From the NCBI GenBank assembly GCA_947589175.1, contig CANPZR010000051.1:1-11970 (forward strand): a stretch of 11,970 nt of DNA, in the 5' to 3' direction. Source of the stretch: an uncultured Lachnospiraceae bacterium. GTDB taxonomy: Bacteria > Bacillota > Clostridia > Lachnospirales > Lachnospiraceae. A program made the position numbers and the translations under genes. This document shows positions 5,066 through 11,970 of the stretch, in pieces; the stretch's first letter is position 1; each line of letters starts with the position of its first letter. The notes below the pieces were generated by a model. It was not told where the DNA came from and searched no databases. It worked only from the letters and a program-made list of their open reading frames with translations.

Positions 5066-6535
5066 ATGTTTTATATTGGAGTGGATTTGGGGACGTCGGC
5101 GGTGAAGCTATTGCTGATGGATGGAAGCGGGGAAATCCACAAGATCGTGTCTAAGGAGTATCCGATTTTTTTCCCGCATCCGGGGTGGTCGGAGCAGAAC
5201 CCGGAGGACTGGTTCGACAGGACTATGGAGGGGCTGCAGGAGTTATTGGCGGACTGCGACAAGAGTCAGGTCGCGGGGATCAGCTTTGGCGGCCAGATGC
5301 ACGGGCTGGTGATTCTCGATGGGGAGGACCGGGTGATTCGTCCCGCTATTTTGTGGAATGACGGGCGTTCCGCTGAGGAGTGCGACTATCTGAATCAGGT
5401 GATCGGGAGACAGAAGCTGGCCGAGTACACGGCCAACATATCATTTGCCGGATTTACGGCGCCGAAGATTTTGTGGGTGAAAAACAGGGAGCCGGAGAAT
5501 TTCGCGAAAATTGAAAAAATCATGCTTCCCAAGGACTACATCGCGTACCGCTTGTCCGGCGTGCACTGCACGGATGTGTCGGACGCCTCGGGGATGCTGC
5601 TTTTTGATGTGAAAAACCGCTGTTGGTCCGAGGAAATGATCGAGATCTGCGGCATACGGCGTGAGCAGCTGGCAGAGGTCTATGAGTCCTATGAGGCCGT
5701 CGGCACGGTGCTGCCGGAGATTGCGGAGGAGCTCGGAATCCCGGAGAGCGTAAAGGTTGTGGCGGGAGCCGGTGACAATGCGGCCGCCGCGGTGGGAACC
5801 GGAACGGTGGGAGATGGCAGGTGCAACATTTCCCTGGGGACAAGCGGAACGATTTTTATTTCCTCTACAAAGTTCGGGATGGATCAGAACAATGCCCTTC
5901 ACGCGTTTGCGCACGCGGACGGACATTACCACCTGATGGGCTGCATGCTGAGCGCCGCGTCCTGCAACAAGTGGTGGATGGACGACATCATTGGCACGCG
6001 GGATTACGCCGGGGAGCAGGCGCGGATTGACAGACTGGGGGAGAATCACGTTTTTTTCCTGCCTTACCTTATGGGAGAGCGCTCTCCCCACAACGACCCC
6101 AACGCGCGGGGCGTTTTTATCGGAATGACGATGGATACCAGCCGCGCCGATATGACCCAGGCGGTCTTGGAAGGGGTGGCGTTCGCCCTGCGGGATTCCC
6201 TGGAAGTGGCGAAGTCTCTGGGGATTCGGATTGAGAGGACGAAAATCTGCGGCGGGGGCGCGAAGAGCCCGCTCTGGAAAAAAATCATTGCCAACGTATT
6301 AGACCTAAAAGTCGATGTTATCGAGAGCGAGGAGGGGCCGGGCCTGGGAGGCGCCATGCTGGCGGCTGTGGCGTGCGGGGAATTTGACAGCGTGGAAGCG
6401 GCCGCGGAAAGGCTGGTAAAGGTGATCGACACGGTGGAACCCGATTCGGCGCTGGCGGAAAAATACGAGGCGCGCTACCGGCAGTTCAAGGAGATTTACC
6501 CGGCATGCCGATCGCTTTTTGAGAAGCTTCAATAG
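5066..6535 (+). CDS. xylB: Xylulokinase
   Basis: This enzyme phosphorylates D-xylulose with ATP to xylulose 5-phosphate, which enters the pentose phosphate pathway; it is a cytoplasmic FGGY-family kinase. The 489 residues match the family length. The N-terminal phosphate loop is YIGVDLGTSAVKLLL (3-17). The substrate site is GGQMHG (75-80), with the conserved WNDGR at 97-101. The likely catalytic base is D237 in GAGDNAA. The C-terminal ATP site includes LGTSGT (257-262), ICGGGAKSPLW (394-404) and the glycine-rich GPGLGGAMLAA (424-434). I prefer the ATG at 5066, after GAGGTG with a short spacer, over the ATG at 5054; it also gives the canonical xylulokinase N-terminus. It is probably co-transcribed with the fusion gene 61 bases upstream. 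No xylose isomerase is visible in the window. Identity is strong; some FGGY homologues prefer other pentuloses. Confidence 0.93.
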   Translation: MFYIGVDLGTSAVKLLLMDGSGEIHKIVSKEYPIFFPHPGWSEQNPEDWFDRTMEGLQELLADCDKSQVAGISFGGQMHGLVILDGEDRVIRPAILWNDGRSAEECDYLNQVIGRQKLAEYTANISFAGFTAPKILWVKNREPENFAKIEKIMLPKDYIAYRLSGVHCTDVSDASGMLLFDVKNRCWSEEMIEICGIRREQLAEVYESYEAVGTVLPEIAEELGIPESVKVVAGAGDNAAAAVGTGTVGDGRCNISLGTSGTIFISSTKFGMDQNNALHAFAHADGHYHLMGCMLSAASCNKWWMDDIIGTRDYAGEQARIDRLGENHVFFLPYLMGERSPHNDPNARGVFIGMTMDTSRADMTQAVLEGVAFALRDSLEVAKSLGIRIERTKICGGGAKSPLWKKIIANVLDLKVDVIESEEGPGLGGAMLAAVACGEFDSVEAAAERLVKVIDTVEPDSALAEKYEARYRQFKEIYPACRSLFEKLQ

Positions 6536-6600
6536 TGGAAGAAAGTTTAGACGACGCCGTGTACGAGGCCGTGGAGGAATACAAAAAAGCGGGGGATTGA
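6535..6600 (+). CDS. Possible 21-codon ORF overlapping the xylB stop
   Basis: A GTG at 6535-6537 shares a base with the xylB stop (TAGTG). It opens a 21-codon frame, VEESLDDAVYEAVEEYKKAGD, ending at TGA 6598-6600, two bases before the proposed TTG start of the next gene. The peptide is acidic and helix-like. The arrangement could couple translation from xylB to the downstream nuclease, or it may be only a remnant. GAGAAG about 7 bases upstream is a weak ribosome binding site. There is no homologue evidence, so confidence is low. Confidence 0.25.
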   Translation: MEESLDDAVYEAVEEYKKAGD

Positions 6601-6602
6601 AT

Positions 6603-7415
6603 TTGAAACGGAAATTTTATTTGATTGATACGGAGAATGTAGGGAACCGGTGGTTTGACCTGCCGAAGAAACTCGGGAAGAAAGACCGGATTATTATATT
6701 TTATACGAAACATCATTCCAAGCATTTAGAAGTATATATGGCGAAACAGGTCCATAATCCGCAGATTATGTGGCTGGAATGTACGGCCGGAAAAGACGCG
6801 CTGGATTACCAGCTGATGGGAGTGCTGTCTTATCTGATCGCGAAACATAAGAAATCTTCCTTTTACATTTTTTCAAATGACAGGGATTACAAGCCCGCTA
6901 TTGATTTTTGGCAGAACCGCGGAATAAAAGTTCATCGGAAAAGTTTTTCTCTTGAAAGTGAGAAAAAGAAAAGAAAGAAAAAAGGAAATAAGAAAAAAAG
7001 GAAAAAAATCAACTGGACAGAGAAACAGTATGTGGATGAAATCGCCAAATTTATTCCTGTTACTGATTTGGACGGGTGGTATCGTGTGCTTACCGCTATT
7101 ATGGGACCGGCGGATGGGCGGAAATGCTATCTGAAAGTCAGGGACGACGAGGAACTGAGAGATAAACTGTCAAAATGCTACAAGGGAGAGGACTGTGATT
7201 GCGGGGTAAATTTGATCGCTCTGGTATTGCGAAAGCATAATCTGGACGCGACGAGGGCGAAGGAGGCATACGAAATTATCCGGTCTCATGACGAGGAAAA
7301 TATAACGGCCATTCGAGAGGATTTTGACAAGAGGTTTGGCAAGAAGCCTCCGCAGAAATATTTTAAGGTGCTCCGTCCGTTGATTCGGGTAATCAAGGGA
7401 AATAAAACCAACTAA
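6603..7415 (+). CDS. PIN/NYN-like RNase-domain protein with a lysine-rich linker
   Basis: Residues 1-115 resemble PIN-fold nucleases of the NYN/PIN_7 kind, metal-dependent RNases. Candidate acids are D9 and E11 (LIDTENVG), D65 and D68 (KDALDYQL), and D93 and D95 (SNDRDY). A highly basic linker follows (about 119-138, mostly K and R) and may bind RNA. Residues 140-270 form a second, unassigned, probably helical domain (EKQYVDEIAKFI, then LIALVLRKHNLDATRAKEAY). The TTG at 6603-6605 is my best start: it begins right before the first conserved strand (KRKFYLIDTEN) and GGGGG lies 7 bases upstream. The open frame extends to 6519, but the upstream part overlaps xylB and translates to a basic, unconserved-looking stretch. 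TTG at 6597 is an alternative. The gene is 67 bases after xylB, so it may be co-transcribed, though a link to sugar metabolism is not obvious. A homopurine tract (6955-7008) encodes the linker. Confidence 0.75.
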   Translation: MKRKFYLIDTENVGNRWFDLPKKLGKKDRIIIFYTKHHSKHLEVYMAKQVHNPQIMWLECTAGKDALDYQLMGVLSYLIAKHKKSSFYIFSNDRDYKPAIDFWQNRGIKVHRKSFSLESEKKKRKKKGNKKKRKKINWTEKQYVDEIAKFIPVTDLDGWYRVLTAIMGPADGRKCYLKVRDDEELRDKLSKCYKGEDCDCGVNLIALVLRKHNLDATRAKEAYEIIRSHDEENITAIREDFDKRFGKKPPQKYFKVLRPLIRVIKGNKTN

Positions 7416-7419
7416 AGAA

Positions 7420-7460
7420 CAGAGCTGTCACACATTCTGCTGACATGTGCGGCAGCTCTG
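7420..7460. terminator. Bidirectional hairpin between the PIN-like gene and ferredoxin
   Basis: CAGAGCTG (7420-7427) and CAGCTCTG (7453-7460) are perfect 8-base inverted arms. Inside them CACAT (7431-7435) pairs with ATGTG (7445-7449) beyond a small internal loop. Read on the minus strand, the stem is followed by TTCTTTAG, a better U-tract than on the plus strand. It lies between convergent genes, 4 bases after the plus-strand stop, and probably ends both transcripts. Confidence 0.6.
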
Positions 7461-7513
7461 CTTGTATCCTGCAAAATCTTATCCTATAAAATTATTCTGT
7501 GAAAAGATGAATA

Positions 7514-7705
7514 TCAGTCAGTAACGGTAATGGCTTCTACCGGGCAGTTTTCCGCCGCCTCCCTCGCGGTTTCCTCGCATTCGGCCGGAACCGGGTCGGC
7601 TACGGCGTGCGCCTTCCCGTCGTCTCCAAAATCATATACCTCATTGCAGGCGGACACGCACAGGCCGCAGGCAATACAGGTGTTCTCATCTACGATTGCT
7701 GTCAT
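7514..7705 (-). CDS. Single [4Fe-4S] cluster ferredoxin
   Basis: This 63-residue cytoplasmic electron carrier has the clustered cysteines C10-x2-C13-x2-C16 plus C54 followed by proline (NCPVEAI), which would ligate one [4Fe-4S] cluster. Two extra cysteines, C20 and C43, occupy the positions that form a disulfide in the Thermotoga maritima-type ferredoxin, so this is a one-cluster and not the two-cluster clostridial 2[4Fe-4S] type. The acidic composition is typical. The ATG at 7703-7705 follows AAAGGAG at good spacing. A 7-base inverted repeat, CCATATT (7728-7734) with AATATGG (7752-7758), lies just upstream and could be an operator. The best promoter candidate on the minus strand is TTGTTG - 17 bases - TATATT around 7795-7767, which is weak. 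It is a single-gene unit; its redox partner is not in the window. Confidence 0.92.
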   Translation of the reverse strand: MTAIVDENTCIACGLCVSACNEVYDFGDDGKAHAVADPVPAECEETAREAAENCPVEAITVTD

Positions 7706-7837
7706 AGCTGTTACACTCCTTTAACATCCATATTTTTCTATAAGTATGACCAATATGGCAAAGTAATATACAGTCTATAAAACCTGGCAACAAGAAATAA
7801 AACATAGCGACACGACACATAAAATATAGTTGCCAAA

Positions 7838-7878
7838 AAAAGGCCATGTATCCGCATCCACGGAAAACATGGCCTTTT
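7838..7878 (-). terminator. Strong intrinsic terminator of the GH51 operon
   Basis: AAAAGGCCATGT (7838-7849) and ACATGGCCTTTT (7867-7878) are perfect 12-base inverted arms. The loop holds a secondary TCCG/CGGA pairing. On the minus strand the stem is followed by seven consecutive T (the A run at 7835-7841), the textbook layout, 28 bases after the GH51 stop. Confidence 0.92.
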
Positions 7879-7906
7879 AACGCATCTCAAATCATATTTA
7901 ATTTTA

Positions 7907-10900
7907 TCAGATTACCTGTTTCATCGCCTTTTTCAGTATGACGATGTTGACGGAATTGGCCGGCATGATGATCTCAAATCCGGTCTTGGACACCGGAATC
8001 TGGGTGGTCACCGGCGTGATCCGCTCTTTATTTTTGGTGTTGACGTTCTGCATATGTACCAGCTCGGAGCTGCCCGTCAGGGTAATCAGCCTTGCCTGGT
8101 CGTGGATGTTCATATGCTCCAGCTTTACCTTCAAGTGCTTGCTGAAATCCTCGACGTTGACCAGCTTGATGTAGACCTGCTCGTCGTCTGCCGTGACCGA
8201 GTGGTAAATGTCATGGGTGTAAGCGGTCAGACGGCAGAACAGCTTGCCCTTGATTTCCTCCGTCTCGTCGGTGTAGTAGCAGGAGATGGTGTTGTCCTCA
8301 ATGCCGCCGTAGTTGACGCTGATCATGTAATCGTGTCCCGCCGGTACCGGCTCGTCGTAGCAGGCGCGGAAGTTGCCGGCGAAAACGCTGGAGGAGTAGT
8401 CGCCCATGCGGTAGCCCTCCTTGCCTTCCTTGATGACCCGGAGGCCGGTGCCGTATTTTCCGTATCCCACGCAGTACTCATGAGAGGAGAGGCGCTCCGT
8501 CTTGAAAGTGTGGTTCGTCAGGCCGTGTACGCCGGTTCCCAGAAGAATCTCGGCGTCCTCGGTGCGCTTTTCCACTAAGAGCTGCACGGTGTAGTTGAAC
8601 CAGGTCGGGTCGTCCACGAAAAAGCCGTGGCGGGCCTGTGAGTCACTGGATATCAAAATTCCGCCGTCTACCCGCTTGATCTCGTCGTCCGGCCAGATGG
8701 GCAGGAGAAGCTCATTCAGTTCCTGGGTAAAATCCTGCTCCAGCCAGATCTCATCATTCATATTGGAAGTGATGATCAGCTTTTTGAGGACGATTTCGCC
8801 CTCGGTGACGGCAATGCTCACGCCGCCTCTCGGCGTGTACTTGTGCCGCTCGCCGTCGATATAGGTGCGGTAGCTGGTGCTGAGCAGCTTGGTCCCGATA
8901 TTTTCGGCGAAAATCTGCTGCACATAGTAGTTGGGCGTGCGCCATACGGATTCATTGTCGAACCAGATGGCGTCCGGCGTCCAGCGGTAGGTTCCGTCGT
9001 TGTTTACCTTATTAAAGAGCGGAGCTGTAGCGGCCAGGCGCACCACGTCGGAGTTGCGCTCAAAGCCGGTCATCATAGCAGCTTCCGCCACCGCGCCGGC
9101 CAGCGTATTTTTCTCACTGGAGGCGTATTCTCCCACAAAGACCTTGGAGACCTGATCCTCCACCAGCTTTCCATTTTCATAAGGACGGTAATAATAATTG
9201 TAGCGGTCCACATTTTCCAAAAGATACTCGTTGGAGCGGTAGTAGTGCTCGTCCACGATGGTATCCATGTAATTTTTGCGGTGCTCGTACCAGGTGACGT
9301 CCTGGCTGAAGCTCTCCTTGCCGTCCGTGAAGCGGATGGTGTCGCCGCCCTTCATGTAGCCGGACAGGAACTTCCAGCCGTCCTGGTAGGCGTCGTCGTC
9401 GGCCTGGGCGCCCACGGTGGATATGATCTGGAGGTCGTATCCCGGATAGACGCTGTTCATGTGTTCCTCAATGGCGTGATGGAACGTCTCGAAGCTGGCG
9501 AAAAATTCCGTGCCCCAGTTCTCGTTGCCCACGCCCAGAAAATGCAGCGGGAACGGCGCCTCGTGGCCCATATCCCGGCGGAGAGCCGCCCATTTGTTAT
9601 TGGCAAAATCGGTGCTGATGGCAAAATCAATCAGATCTATAAAATTGTGTATGTATTTTTCCTGCAAAGAGCCGCCGGCCGGATTGGCGTAATCCGAGCG
9701 GGCCTGGCACAGCACGCCGCAGGCCATGACCGGGAGCGGCTCCGCGCCCAGATCCTCCGCTAGCTGGAAATACTCCATGTAGCCGAGGCCGAGCGTCATG
9801 GTGTAGCCCCACACGTTATAATTTTCCTTTCGGGTCTCCACCGGTCCCACGGAATCCTTCCAGTCGTACACGTTGTCCCAGATGTAGGAGCCCTCGGAAA
9901 TACAGCCGCCCGGGAAGCGCAGGAACGTGGGGTGGAGGTCGACAAGAGCCTCGACCAGATCCCGGCGCAGGCGGTAGTTATCGTTGTTCACAAAGTTTGT
10001 GTGGGCGGTGAAGGAGAGTTCCTCCTCACTGGCGCCCCATACATTGTCCGGCATGAGGGAAACCATGTCGATACAGATTTTCCCCTCGAAGGAGAGCAGG
10101 ATCTGTCCCATCACCGTGCGGGTGGCGGTGAGCTTCTCCGCCGTGTATTTCTGCCAGCCCGTCTTGCCGCTGACCGCTATTTTCACCGTGTTGCTCGCCG
10201 GGGCGGTCGTGCTGTCCAAAAGGGTCACGGAAATCGTCGCGTCCGACTCCGCCTTGGCCCAGATCGTGAACTGGTAGTGCTCCTCGGCGCGGATGTTCAT
10301 GGAATAATTTTCCGTGTTGTCGCAGAAGCCGCGGTTATACAGCTTCGCGCCGTCTGGCACCTCCACATAGTAGGCGTTGGCGTCCGGATCGGACAGGTGG
10401 AAATGCTCGTTTAAGCCGCCCTGTTTATGTACCTTGACATTTTTTAAATCCCCGAACCAGAAGCGGAGAGGATGGTGGTTGCGCCCGGAGGAAATGCCGT
10501 TTTCCCCGCTGCGGGCGTCGTATACTTTATAGTTGAAGTCCTCAAAAGAGCGGTTGTTAATCATCTCGGCGTAAATGCCGCCGTCCGCCGCGTTGTTAAT
10601 ATCCTCGAAAAACAGGCCGTAGAGCGTCTTGCTGATGTCGAGGACCTCCTTGTTGCCGTGAATCTTCAGCTCGTGGGGAGCGACGAACTCCGGCATCACT
10701 GTCGCGCCGAAATTCTTCTCCGCGCGGCTTTTGCCGCAGACGAGCTCCGCCTTGATGTAGACGCCGGCCGGGTTGGCAGCAGGCGTCACCTTGCCGTCCT
10801 GGTCGATGAGCCCGGTGGGCTTGCTGCTCCAGTTCACCTTGACGCGCCCCTCCATCAGGCTGGTGGGCAGATTGAGGTCGTTGGTGATGATTTTGGCGGG

Positions 10901-11674
10901 AGCGGGCAGGTATTTATTTTTGGCCAGGCGCAAAATGTCCGCTTCCGAGAGGGACTCGCACATGAGCGAGGTGATCTCGTGCTCGGAGAGCGCCCGGTTG
11001 TAGATGCGGAAATCGGAGAGCGCGCCGTTAAAATCGGGATCCGCCATGAACTGGGAGTGCCCAATGTAATTCCGGCAGTAGTTGTCGTTGTTGTCCAGCG
11101 TTGCGAACCATTCGCGCAGCTTTTTATAGGTGCCGCTGGAGGTCTGGCTGATAAAGCCGTCCGCCACCAGTTCCCCGTTGAAATAAACGCGGGGGCCGGC
11201 GCTGCTGAGCGTGCCGCCCTCGGTGCCGGTCACGGTCATGGCCACGTGGACCCACTCGTCCAAGGGGCTCGCGAGATTGGCGTCGGCAAACAGGTCCGTG
11301 CCGGCGAAGCACACGCCGCGGACCGAGCGCGTCAGAAACAGATACGGGCCGTGCATATTCCGGCCGAAGTCAAAAATACGCTCCCACACGCTGATGGACT
11401 TGCTGCAGCAAACCCAGGTGGAGACGGTGAAGCCGCTGTTGTCGCTGACGTCGGTGAGAAGATCGACCGGCAGCTCCAGATAGGAACTTCCGTACTCGCC
11501 GCCGTGGAAAACGGCGGCCTTTCTTCCTCGTACCGTCTGGACGACCGGGCGCCTCGCGCCGATGGCCACTGCCGTGTTGCCGTGTCCGGAGGCATCCCGT
11601 CCGACGTCGTTGGTGTCGTCGAAGGGGTACCAGGCGATCATATTCTGCTTTAAGGTTTCTTTACTTGTTGACAT
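7907..11674 (-). CDS. Multidomain GH51 alpha-L-arabinofuranosidase, no signal peptide
   Basis: This 1255-residue enzyme should remove terminal alpha-L-arabinofuranosyl groups from arabinan or arabinoxylan fragments. Domains in order: a LamG/concanavalin-like sandwich (about 12-240: AWYPFDD, then DASGHGN, VYFNGEL and the closing FRIYNRALS); an atrophied Ig-like module (about 250-328); the GH51 N-terminal strands (about 335-385, LYGLFFEDIN at 351-360); a carbohydrate-binding-like sandwich (about 390-540); the (beta/alpha)8 barrel (about 550-880); and the GH51 C-terminal sandwich. Catalytic residues are E718 (acid/base, in GVGNENW) and E849 (nucleophile, in VFVGEYAS), with RFPGGCISEG (586-595) and DEHYY (808-812) also typical. 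About 970-1150 (including QARHGFFVDDPTWFNY) looks like an extra sandwich inserted in the C-terminal domain, which resumes at YHSVTADDEQVYIKLVN. The N-terminus MSTSKETLKQNMIAWYPF has no signal peptide, implying cytoplasmic action on imported oligosaccharides. The ATG follows AGGAGG. It is the second gene after 11690-11968, in the same operon. Confidence 0.93.
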   Translation of the reverse strand: MSTSKETLKQNMIAWYPFDDTNDVGRDASGHGNTAVAIGARRPVVQTVRGRKAAVFHGGEYGSSYLELPVDLLTDVSDNSGFTVSTWVCCSKSISVWERIFDFGRNMHGPYLFLTRSVRGVCFAGTDLFADANLASPLDEWVHVAMTVTGTEGGTLSSAGPRVYFNGELVADGFISQTSSGTYKKLREWFATLDNNDNYCRNYIGHSQFMADPDFNGALSDFRIYNRALSEHEITSLMCESLSEADILRLAKNKYLPAPAKIITNDLNLPTSLMEGRVKVNWSSKPTGLIDQDGKVTPAANPAGVYIKAELVCGKSRAEKNFGATVMPEFVAPHELKIHGNKEVLDISKTLYGLFFEDINNAADGGIYAEMINNRSFEDFNYKVYDARSGENGISSGRNHHPLRFWFGDLKNVKVHKQGGLNEHFHLSDPDANAYYVEVPDGAKLYNRGFCDNTENYSMNIRAEEHYQFTIWAKAESDATISVTLLDSTTAPASNTVKIAVSGKTGWQKYTAEKLTATRTVMGQILLSFEGKICIDMVSLMPDNVWGASEEELSFTAHTNFVNNDNYRLRRDLVEALVDLHPTFLRFPGGCISEGSYIWDNVYDWKDSVGPVETRKENYNVWGYTMTLGLGYMEYFQLAEDLGAEPLPVMACGVLCQARSDYANPAGGSLQEKYIHNFIDLIDFAISTDFANNKWAALRRDMGHEAPFPLHFLGVGNENWGTEFFASFETFHHAIEEHMNSVYPGYDLQIISTVGAQADDDAYQDGWKFLSGYMKGGDTIRFTDGKESFSQDVTWYEHRKNYMDTIVDEHYYRSNEYLLENVDRYNYYYRPYENGKLVEDQVSKVFVGEYASSEKNTLAGAVAEAAMMTGFERNSDVVRLAATAPLFNKVNNDGTYRWTPDAIWFDNESVWRTPNYYVQQIFAENIGTKLLSTSYRTYIDGERHKYTPRGGVSIAVTEGEIVLKKLIITSNMNDEIWLEQDFTQELNELLLPIWPDDEIKRVDGGILISSDSQARHGFFVDDPTWFNYTVQLLVEKRTEDAEILLGTGVHGLTNHTFKTERLSSHEYCVGYGKYGTGLRVIKEGKEGYRMGDYSSSVFAGNFRACYDEPVPAGHDYMISVNYGGIEDNTISCYYTDETEEIKGKLFCRLTAYTHDIYHSVTADDEQVYIKLVNVEDFSKHLKVKLEHMNIHDQARLITLTGSSELVHMQNVNTKNKERITPVTTQIPVSKTGFEIIMPANSVNIVILKKAMKQVI

Positions 11675-11689
11675 AGTGTCCTCCTACTA

Positions 11690-11968
11690 TTATAAAGTAT
11701 TATCTTCCTCGATGACATGAATTTCAAGGTAGTCAAATTCAATCTGCTCGATAAAGTTGTCCTGGCGGAAGCGGGTCTTGTCTCTCTGCTGGAACTCGCG
11801 GATGTTCGCGTCCAGCCAGAGAGGCTCCTGCAGGTCAAAAGAAAGGCAGAGCTGGCGCAGTCCGGCAAATACCTTTTGGGTGCGGCTCAGGGACGCGCTG
11901 CCGTCCTCGTATACCATGTCCTGTAAGAGACGGCCGTCTTTAAAAAGTTTTCCCCATAACCGAAACAT
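11690..11968 (-). CDS. Small conserved protein of unknown function (92 residues)
   Basis: The coding sequence appears complete: the ATG at 11966-11968 is two bases from the window edge, and its ribosome binding site lies outside. The protein begins MFRLWGKLFKDGRLLQDMVY, continues with WLDANIREFQQRDKTRFRQD (51-70), and ends in an acidic strand-rich tail (FIEQIEFDYLEIHVIEEDNTL). It has no membrane segment or signal peptide. From memory it resembles a short conserved hypothetical protein common in Lachnospiraceae, always near 90 residues; this is unchecked and I know of no function. It is separated from the GH51 gene by only 15 bases, which hold the GH51 AGGAGG, so the two are co-transcribed. 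Whether the pairing is functional or incidental is not evident. Confidence 0.7.
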   Translation of the reverse strand: MFRLWGKLFKDGRLLQDMVYEDGSASLSRTQKVFAGLRQLCLSFDLQEPLWLDANIREFQQRDKTRFRQDNFIEQIEFDYLEIHVIEEDNTL

Positions 11969-11970
11969 AA

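Noticed and set aside
5441..6091. 216-residue open frame on the minus strand
   Set aside because: Antisense shadow of xylB; histidine/arginine-rich translation without domain features.
6519..6602. Longer N-terminus for the PIN-like protein starting inside xylB
   Set aside because: The extra 28 residues are basic and unlike the family, and the conserved first strand begins right after the TTG at 6603.
8843..9763. 306-residue open frame on the plus strand
   Set aside because: It lies entirely antisense to the well-supported GH51 gene, in codon register that GC-rich third positions keep open; the translation is alanine/valine-rich with no recognisable motif and no proper ribosome binding site.
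10472..11653. 393-residue open frame on the plus strand
   Set aside because: Another antisense shadow of the GH51 N-terminal domains; composition (A, V, G, R, H rich) is that of a shadow frame.
11689..11694. Perfect TATAAT on the minus strand just before the GH51 gene
   Set aside because: It overlaps the stop of the upstream gene and would place the transcription start inside the GH51 ribosome binding site, so it is probably coincidence; the gene is better explained as second in an operon.
1..11970. Search by eye for CRISPR arrays, tRNA/rRNA, insertion sequences, attachment sites and riboswitches
   Set aside because: No regularly spaced repeat array, cloverleaf-like sequence, transposase or integrase, paired long terminal repeats or recognisable riboswitch core was seen.

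Overview
The window looks like a chromosomal segment of a gut-type Firmicute, most likely a Lachnospiraceae (Clostridium cluster XIVa) member. The basis is the strong AGGAGG-type ribosome binding sites, a clostridial-style single-cluster ferredoxin, a pentose/arabinan utilisation flavour, and a small conserved protein (11690-11968) of a type I associate with Lachnospiraceae. This placement comes from recall and inspection; no search was run. The window is densely packed and has no gene-free stretch longer than about 300 bases. I saw no tRNA, rRNA, CRISPR array, transposase or phage integrase.

Layout. (1) 1-1278, plus strand: 3' part of a membrane-anchored spermidine-synthase-like protein, cut by the window edge. 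(2) 1331-1992, minus strand: a Phd/YefM-RelE/ParE toxin-antitoxin pair with a good promoter. (3) 2120-2806, plus strand: an uncharacterised 228-residue protein whose upstream region carries a sigma-D-like -10 element. (4) 2814-2876: a long imperfect palindrome between convergent genes. (5) 2880-3497, minus strand: an AbiEi-like winged-helix protein without an AbiEii partner. Items 2 to 5 form a noticeably AT-richer islet between GC-richer housekeeping-type genes and look like accessory or defence DNA. (6) 3715-7415, plus strand: an unusual fusion of a sugar isomerase/epimerase TIM barrel to a P-loop kinase-like domain, then xylulokinase (xylB), a possible 21-codon ORF in a stop/start overlap, and a PIN/NYN-like nuclease with a lysine-rich linker. 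(7) 7514-7705, minus strand: a small ferredoxin, convergent with the nuclease and separated from it by a hairpin. (8) 7838-7878: a very clear intrinsic terminator. (9) 7907-11968, minus strand: a two-gene unit of a small conserved protein followed by a 1255-residue GH51 alpha-L-arabinofuranosidase with an N-terminal LamG-like domain and no signal peptide.

How the genes fit together. The GH51 enzyme would release L-arabinose from arabino-oligosaccharides inside the cell. Xylulokinase would feed xylulose into the pentose phosphate pathway. The TIM-barrel fusion sits directly before xylB and could supply or rearrange a keto-sugar for it, although its substrate cannot be read from the sequence. 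The toxin-antitoxin pair, the solitary AbiEi-like protein and possibly the PIN-like nuclease are the accessory or RNA-targeting side of the window. The best candidates for something undescribed are the TIM barrel-kinase fusion (3715-5004), the solitary AbiEi-like gene with its neighbouring unknown gene and palindrome (2075-3560), and the PIN-like protein (6603-7415).
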